Of a DNA stretch of 64,000 nucleotides, positions 57,148-64,000 are shown piece by piece. The notes below the pieces were generated by a model. That model saw only the letters and a program-made list of their open reading frames with translations, had not been told where the DNA came from and did not search any database. A program made the position numbers and the translations under genes. The first letter of the stretch is position 1, and each line of letters begins with the position of its first letter. The stretch lies in contig CM059972.1 in assembly GCA_030490835.1 (NCBI GenBank), forward strand, positions 40,031,452-40,095,451, in the 5' to 3' direction. This DNA comes from Annona cherimola (Eukaryota > Streptophyta > Magnoliopsida > Magnoliales > Annonaceae).

Positions 57148-60100
57148 TATGGCGCCCTGAACCGAGGTGTCCATATAGTCCTTACTCCAAGAGCTTGTCG
57201 ATTGGTAAACGTGACTCAGGATTGTTGCCCTGATCACACGGTGGGTTCTTAATTGGATCTCGTCCAAATTTTTTTTTCATTTCTTTCTTTTTCATTTTTT
57301 TCATCACATAAACATATACTCATCATCATTCATAATGGACTTATCCATATCATCATAAATCATCAACTTCTCATATTATTCATAACTTCATAATTTCATA
57401 CAAGCTTGTCCTTTTTCATCATATCCCATTAGGGAATCTATTCATACAAAAATCTACTAACCTTTGTAGATTCCTCTTTTCCTTTACCAACACATGCCCT
57501 TCATCTCTTGGCTTTCCCTACACCTGTCTGAGGTTGGGAAAACAAAACATGAGTCGAAACTCAATAAGCAAGCATTTTTCATTTTAAATGCATTTCTCTC
57601 CATTCGGTAGAAGATACTTACCAAGTGATCAACTACCAACGGAATAGAAACCTTTTTGTAAACCATTTTTGGAAACCTTTCATAAACCATTCTTAAATGC
57701 ATTTCTCTCCATTCGATAGGAGATACTTAGCAAGTGATCAACTATCAATGGAATAGAAACTTTTTCATAATAATCATTTCGTAAACATTGGATGTGCAAA
57801 TGCTTCCTTTCCACTCCTGACATAAGCCTTTGTGTACGGGTACGCTAGCCCAGGGAACATCTCACATAGCATGGTCTAATACGTCAGCTGTCTCCGACTA
57901 GGCCTCATCAAGGGGAACCTCTCTTCCTCTTGACACCTACATGGTTCCTACATGCATGACTTTTGATTTCCCCGGCATTATATACCTCTTACACCAGGTG
58001 ACTTGTCATTCTCATGTAGAGAATTATTTGCACCATCCCTTAAAAACATCATTTCAAATCCATGCTTTCCTTTTCAATCCATGTATGAAAATACAATGCA
58101 TTCATTCACACATAACATTCCTTTGCCTCCACCTCTGGGGAGGACGCCGTCGGTACACAGCCCATACGACTTAGCAATAGTGAAAGGGGACCCTCTGATC
58201 CGCTTTCTACCTCCACCAAAGCCTCTTCGTTATACATCATACATGTGCACATGTCCATGAACATCACATAATATCAATATACCGGCACGACTTTTCATAA
58301 AAACTCATAAACATTCATCATTTCAAAATATTATAGGAATGTCCACCCTTAAACACATTTCATAAATACCTAAGAATAAAATCACATTTTCAAAGTTGTG
58401 CTTGCTTACCTCCTCAGTCGGTGTCCTCAACCTTCTCCTTCCTTTTTCCCTTTACAATGAAAATGGATATTTCATCCATCCATTCCATGTCTTAGGTTGC
58501 TTTCCATGCTTGCTTTATAACCATTCATTACCTCATTCTCATAGAGGTTAATCTTATAAAGATACTTGGTCATTACTCATTTATATGGATTTTTATCCAT
58601 AAATCCTTTTAAAATTTCATCCATATATTCTCATAAAATATAAACATAAATCTCAATTTTTTCCAAAATCACGTTGTTTGCTGCTCATAGTACTGTAGCA
58701 AATCACTGCAGTAGTTACTATTCATGTTTACTGTTCACCCGAGGTTACTGTTCACAGCAACGTGGATTACTGTTCATGGGTTCCAAAAATTGATATTTTT
58801 TCCAAAAATAAAAAATATCATGACATAGCTTATGCTTATTATATCATGGGAACTTTCATGAATTATGAATTTATCATCATTAACTTCGCCAAATAAATCT
58901 TTTTCTTCATATACTAAAAATCAACATAAATTCACTTAAGCATAATCCTTAATTTCAAAAATCATGAAATTAATATATCATCATTCCAACATCATATTGA
59001 TCATAATAATACATCTCAAGTCATCATTTATCAAATTTGGAGCATTATTTTTACATATCATATGCTATCTTCTCGAATGCTCCATTTTTGCTCTAAATTT
59101 TCGATGTTTCGGCATAATTCCAATTAAGCATTATAACTTTACTTATTTTCTCATGCTTAGGAATTATCTAAGAATAGTTTTACCTTACTTAACACCCAAA
59201 AGAAATTTAGGAAGAAATCACTTACCCGAAGTGAAGACATCCTTCTTTTTCTCACACTTTCTCTCTCTAACTTTCTCCTCTTCTTTCTCCTCAAGGCTAA
59301 AACATCGTGGGGGGTGAAAAATGCTCAAATGGAGCTGGGATGAAGTTCCTTGGACGTTCACCCCTGCCCCCTATTCATACTTTTTGATTTTTCATCAAAT
59401 TGGAATTTACCCCCTTGCTTGAGGTATTAAATTATAAAATGTATTTTTTTATAATTTTAAAAGGTGCATTGAGCCAAAAGCAGCCACCCTATTCCTGCTC
59501 CAGCCCACCCTATGCAGCCTTTTTTTTATTTATTTCTTGATTGTTAAAATTATTTAATTTAAGCTAAATAAATCCTAACTGTTGATTTTGGATGATGATA
59601 ATCATGGACCATTGATTTGGTCAAATATTCCCAACCACCCCCCCTGAATTTTCTGCTTTTGATTTATTATTTATTATTTTTTTAATTATTTAATTTAATA
59701 AAATGTCAAAAGTAGCATTAATGGAAAATTAAGCTACTTTTTGATCTCCTTTTGATGTTTCATCTTGACCCTTGATTTGTGATTTTTGATCAATCTTGGA
59801 CCACTCATCATGTTCATCATCATATTTTGGTCATCCATAAAAAATTTCATCTCAATCCGATGTCCGGATTGCAAGATATGAATTTTTCTTCATTTTCTTC
59901 ACAAAAATCCATAAAAATCCGAAAATTATTATTTTAATCCAAAAAGCAATTTTGTCCTTTAGTGGGAAGCTTCCTTTTTCGTCTTTTATGATTAAGTTAA
60001 TCCAAAGTGATTAACTTAACATATTCCTTAATCCCACGTTTATTGTTCACGTTTAACTATTCACGTACACTATTCATCCAAATTTCAAAATTAATTATTT

Positions 60101-60197
60101 TAACCTCTATTCCCACATATTTTCGTACTCATGAATATATATTTTATTAATATATTACCTAGGGTTTCATACACGTGTCTAAGATCGAGGTTTCACA
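57148..60197 (-). mobile_element. Solo LTR, 3.0-kb gypsy subfamily, minus
   Basis: On + it starts TATGGCGCCCTGAACCGAG (TG changed to TA) and ends GAGGTTTCACA, with duplication TAACT at 57143-57147 and 60198-60202. Shares with 13926-17421 the ACTGTTCA cluster (58690-58775) and the overall order, including a GC-rich module near 57830-58215, a first donor CGG|GTAAGT on the minus strand near 59222, and a decayed U5 donor (CTTACTCC near 57180). Confidence 0.9.
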
Positions 60198-60202
60198 TAA
60201 CT

Positions 60203-60989
60203 GGGGATACTTTCTTTCCACTTCTTCCTTCAGTTCCCAAGTAGCCTCGCTTTCGAAATATCTATTCCATTGAACTTTAACATATTCAATTTCTCTATTC
60301 CGAAGCTTTTGCACTTTATGATCTAGAATCCTAAGAGGTCTTTCCTCATAATTCAAATGGTTCTAAATGGGTAGGTTCTCTGCTACTAGCAAATGTGTTG
60401 GATCTGGAACATATTTCCTTAAGATTGAAATATGAAAAACATTATAGACTAAAGCTAGGGCTGGAGGTAATGCTATTCTATAAGCTAACTTTCTAATTTT
60501 CTCCAACATTTCAAATGGTCCAATAAACCTGAGATTTTACTTGCCTCTTTTCCCAAATCTTGTAACTCTTTTGAATGACGTGATCTTAATAAAAACATAT
60601 TCGCCGACTTGGATATTCAAATCCCTTCTCTTGCAGTCCGTGTAACTCTTTTGCCGACTCTAGGTTCTGAGTATACACTGGCGAATAACCTGTACTTTGT
60701 CTGCCATTCGTTGAGATAAGTCTGGGGCTAACCTTTTCTCTCCAACTTCATCCCAGTTTAGTGGTGTTCGACACCGTCATCCATATAATGCTTCAAATGG
60801 TGTCATTTGAATACTAGCTTGATAACTGTTATTGTACGCAAACTCCGCTATCAATACATATTCATCCCATAATCCTCTGAATTTCAATGTACACATACGG
60901 AGCATATCCTCAATAATCTGGTTTACCCTCTCCATCTGTCCATCGGTCTAGGGATGAAATGTCGTGCCGAACTTTAGCTGGGTGCCTAG
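60203..60989 (-). pseudogene. Integrase C-terminus and chromodomain-like tail, element 3
   Basis: Minus strand, from the catalytic Glu side to the tail. DGQMERVNQIIEDML keeps the catalytic Glu near 60910; a stop precedes it (HP-stop-TDG). Then the EYVLIAEFAYN block, the LVYNVFHISILRKYVPDPTH block, and the tail NYEERPLRILDHKVQKLRN and VQWNRYFESEATWELKEEV, ending at KYPQL where the solo LTR enters. The tail is more complete than in element 2. Frameshifts and a stop near 60362 separate the parts. Confidence 0.87.
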
Positions 60990-62660
60990 TGTTGGAAACA
61001 TGTGGAAAATAAGCCAAGTTTATGTTTTGATGATTAACAAACCAATTTGAGTAAGTGTTGGTTACTAACATGTTTGTGAAGATGATTGAAGGTTATAAAA
61101 ATGAAGAATATGAAGCATGGAAAGTCAAGTCGATTTCCAAGTTGACTCAGGCATCGACTTAGGCCAAGTCGATCCCCAAGTCGACTCCAGTAGCGACTTC
61201 AGCTCGTCATTTTCATCCAGAGTTGAAAACGGGGAACCAAGCTACCGAAGTCACAAACGAAGTCGACTCCGCATGCGACTTGGGTGAAGTCACAGACCAA
61301 GTCAACTCCAGCATCGACTTCGAGGCGTCATTTTCATCCAGAGTTGAAATCGGGGATGAGAGCTGCCGAAGTCGCATCCCAAGTCGACTCCGCATGCGAC
61401 TTGGGTGAAGTCGCAGACCAAGTCGACTCCATATTCGAATTCAGTGCGAAAATTGCTGAACGAGTTAATTCAATGATAGATTTGAGTGGAGATGAAGATC
61501 AAGACAACTCAAACACTCAAATGAAGATCAAATGGAGAATCAAAGAATCAGGGTTGCATGAATCCATCATGTTGGATCATGAACACTTACTCAGACATCT
61601 TCCATGCATTCCAAGATTCAAGTACTCAAGAATTCTAGAAAAGGAATCCAAGGTTTTCTATGTAATACAGTGTTCCAAAGATATATAAATCAAGGGAGAA
61701 CAATAAATATGAAGAAAATCAAGTGATTAAAGTCATCTCCGAAGATTTCAAGTTCATCAAGCAAGCTGAGGAAGTGAAGTCGCACCCGAAGTCGACTTCA
61801 CCTGTGACTTGGGTCAAGTCAAAAATCAAGTCGACCTAAACTGGAACTTGAAGAAGTTGCAAACAAGCGAAGTAGCACCCGAAGTTGACTCCATCTGCCA
61901 CTTGGGCGAAGTCGCACCCGAAGTTGACTCCACCTGCGACTTGGGTCGCAATGGTCGGAAAATTTTCGAACGTTGGCGCATTAAATGCGCGCCACCTACT
62001 TCCAAACGTTCGAATTCCCTCGCAAATTATATAAGGCATTCAATATGAACGTGGAGGGTAGCTGAGAAATCATTGAATGAGCTTAACTCCCATCTCTAAG
62101 AGCATTAAGTGATCAAGCCAACATCAAGAAGAAAAACCTTGCTTCCAAACTACCAAGAGCTGCTATATGAATCATTAAGCCTACGTTACAAGTTCTTCTC
62201 TGCACCAAATTTGCCTCTACACAACAGTAATGTGTAGAAACTTTCTTTTGTTATTTCTTGTTGTATTGAACTTGATTTAGTTTGGGTAACTAAGATCAAG
62301 TGTAAGCAAAGTAGTGTGTGATTGGAGTGGAACTCATCACCTACTTATGTTGTGTATTGTTGATGCCTCCTAAAGCTGGAATCTAGAAGAGAGCAGTGGC
62401 TCTAGTTATATTTGTGAAATACATAGTGGAACCCAAGTCACAAGAGGTATGAGCTTGGAAGAGTGGAGTAGGGAAGGTTACCCGAACCACTATAAAATCT
62501 TGTTTGTTGATATTTATTTCTGCTCTCTGCATTTCCTTTTGTTTCTTCATAAAAGGGAACTAGATTAATCCGGGGTAAAGTTTATGTTTAAGTTGAAAAA
62601 TTTTAAATACCCAATCCACCCCTCCCCTCTTGGGTAATTGTCATTAACTCGGGACTAACA
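60990..62660 (-). mobile_element. Solo LTR, copia-type, 1.7 kb, minus
   Basis: Starts TGTTGGAAACATG and ends CGGGACTAACA on +, duplication CCTAG at 60985-60989 and 62661-62665. The end CATTAACTCGGGACTAACA is the reverse of the 41184 LTR start. Contains AAGTCGACT palindromes (61130-61440, 61780-61960), a reversed CCACCCCTCCCCTCTTGGG block near 62616 and TTATATAAGGC near 62028. Short ORFs inside are produced by the repeats and are not genes. Confidence 0.88.
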
Positions 62661-62665
62661 CCTAG

Positions 62666-63110
62666 GGTTTTGTACAAACTCTTCCAGAATTGAGATGTGA
62701 ACGTCGTATCTCGATCGGATACTATTGACTTAGGCACTCCGTGGAGTCATACAATATCCTTGTAATATATCCTAGCTAATCTTTCAGCTGTATAAGTTCT
62801 TTTTATGGGTATAAAATGTGCAACCTTGGATAATCGATCCACTATTACCCATATAGAGTCATTTTCAGTCTGTGTCCTAGGTAATCCTTCAATAAAATCC
62901 ATTGTTATGTCATCCCATTTCCATTCAAAAACTTCTAAAGACTGTAGCTTTTTCGGCATCCATTGGTGATTTGCCTTCGCCCTTTGACAAGTTAAGCATT
63001 TTGCTACGTATTCAGCGATCTCTCTTTTTATGTTATTCCACCAATATGCTTTCTTGAGATCTTGATACATCTTCGTGCTTCTCGGATGCATAGAAAATGG
63101 CAAAAAATGA
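62666..63110 (-). pseudogene. Integrase core and zinc domain, element 3
   Basis: Minus strand: [54 protein letters not shown] with first catalytic Asp, [20 protein letters not shown], then TGA at 62747-62749 and [13 protein letters not shown] with the second Asp intact. In the zinc domain His is retained as SMHPRSTKMY. The copia-type LTR splits the core between Asp and Glu. Confidence 0.9.
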
Positions 63111-63877
63111 GCTTCCTTGAGAATTTATTCTTCAATTCTCCTGAATTGGGTACGCATAAACGACCTTTACATCGATACATACCTCGCTCATTAACCATGA
63201 ATTCATTCAACCCCTTTTTCTTCATCTTTTCCACATGTGTATGTAGGTCTGTGTCCTCTTGTTGTGCAGTTTTAATCTGTTCAAATAATGATAATTGTAT
63301 GTGCATTTGTGATCATCTTGCCTGAACTCCAAGGGGACATATAATCAGTTCCAATTGCCTTATTTCTTGAAGCAATCCTTCCTCCTCTATGATAAGGTGC
63401 ATTATACTGGCATTTCTGTTCAATGCATCAGCTACCATATTTGCCTTACCTGGACGGTATAGAATCTCCAAATCATAGTCCTTAAGTAATTCGAGTCATC
63501 TCCGCTGTCTCATATTCAATTCCTTCTGAGTAAAAATGTACTTAAAGCTCTTGTGATCCGTATAAATCTATCATTTAGTACCGTATAAGTAGTGTCTCCA
63601 AATTTTCAAGGCAAATACCACTGCTGCTAGTTCTAAGTCGTGAGTGGGGTAGCTTACCTCATTGGGCTTCAACTACCGTGATACATAAGCTATCACCTTG
63701 CCTTTCTGCATTAGCACGCATCCCGGTCCCTTCCTTGAAGCATCAGTGTAAACTACAAATCTTTCATTTCCTTCAGGTAAGGTTAGGATAGGCGCTTCTA
63801 CCAATCGTTACTTTAATTCTTAGAAACTGCACTCGCATTCTTCAGACCATACATACTTCACTCCCTTACGAGTCAAC
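63111..63877 (-). pseudogene. RT connection and RNase H, element 3
   Basis: Minus strand: [18 protein letters not shown] near 63860, LPEGNERFVVYTDASRKGPG with the RNase H Asp, CVLMQKGKVIAYVSR, then [19 protein letters not shown] with Glu intact, [28 protein letters not shown], and the linker to integrase. Several stops and shifts (near 63490, 63570, 63675). Cut at 63878 by the next insertion. Confidence 0.87.
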
Positions 63878-64000
63878 TGTTTGAAATATGTGGAAAACAA
63901 GCTAAATCTATGTTTTGATGATTAACAAATCAATTTGAGTAAGTCTTGGCTACTAACATGTTTGTGGAAGTGCTTAAGGGACATACTTTTGAAGAAAATA
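63878..64000 (-). mobile_element. Start of another copia-type LTR or element, minus, runs off window
   Basis: TGTTTGAAATATGTGGAAAAC and the following 110 bases match the left end of 60990-62660 (TATGTTTTGATGATTAACAAA). TCAAC at 63873-63877 is the candidate left target duplication. Whether it is a solo LTR or a complete element cannot be seen. Confidence 0.8.

Larger units (their letters stand above)
43707..64000 (-). mobile_element. Ty3/gypsy element 3, minus strand, partial
   Basis: Read on the minus strand the window holds its 3' part: RT connection, RNase H, integrase, chromodomain-like tail, polypurine tract and 3' LTR. The 5' part lies beyond 64000. Five insertions interrupt it: 45478-49489, 50399-55782, 57148-60197, 60990-62660 and one beginning at 63878. 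Proteins resemble those of elements 1 and 2, so it is the same lineage. Confidence 0.88.

Noticed and set aside
61284..61688. ORF of 134 codons and neighbours in the copia-type LTR
   Set aside because: The frame is produced by the AAGTCGACT repeats, overlaps another frame of the same repeat and is not preserved in the 41184 LTR.

Overview
The window is plant nuclear heterochromatin made almost entirely of nested LTR retrotransposons. I see no host gene, rRNA, tRNA or CRISPR array. The evidence is Ty3/gypsy gag-pol remains with plant chromovirus signatures (Del/Tekay type, with a chromodomain-like integrase tail), a primer-binding site matching plant initiator tRNA-Met (TGGTATCAGAGC), long AT-rich LTRs beginning TGTGAAACCC and ending GGGGCGCCACA, and many 5-bp target-site duplications (TSDs). 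The species cannot be named; an angiosperm with a repeat-rich genome is likely.

Layout: 1-2191 is decayed repeat DNA with a tandem array of about 173 bp. 2192-43508 is a compound forward element: LTR A (2192-11327), internal region 1 (11328-29365), LTR B (29366-33282), internal region 2 (33283-39386) and a truncated LTR C (39387-43508). LTR B serves both as the 3' LTR of element 1 and the 5' LTR of element 2. Element 1 is broken up by solo LTRs: 4705-9872 (minus, inside LTR A), 13926-17421, 18290-22293 and 23917-27871 (plus, inside gag-pol), and a 376-bp copia-like LTR at 28334-28709. LTR C carries a 1.3-kb copia-like LTR (41184-42493). 43707-64000 is a minus-strand gypsy element whose 3' LTR (43707-57091) holds two solo LTRs (45478-49489 minus, 50399-55782 plus). 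Its internal region is cut by a gypsy solo LTR (57148-60197), a copia-like LTR (60990-62660) and a further copia-like insertion entering at 63878 and running off the window. Most insertions have a visible 5-bp TSD.

All coding regions are pseudogenes with stops, frameshifts and lost catalytic residues, but they show how the ancestor worked. An extra ORF (ORF1, about 280 codons, acidic C-terminus) lies upstream of gag. A single-frame gag-pol follows: capsid-like gag, zinc knuckles, protease, RT, RNase H, integrase, chromodomain.

The most interesting signal is a gene-like splicing layout in the LTRs, preserved across divergent LTR subfamilies: a TATA box, a leader exon ending at a GTAAGT donor, a purine-rich mini-exon of 41-47 nt bounded by a good acceptor and a CAG|GTAAGC donor, another acceptor (..GACAG), and a U5 donor (GAG|GTAAGG). 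The internal region then has an acceptor directly before the ORF1 ATG and another ten bases before the gag ATG. This suggests spliced subgenomic mRNAs for ORF1 and gag-pol. It is an inference from sequence; RNA data would decide it.
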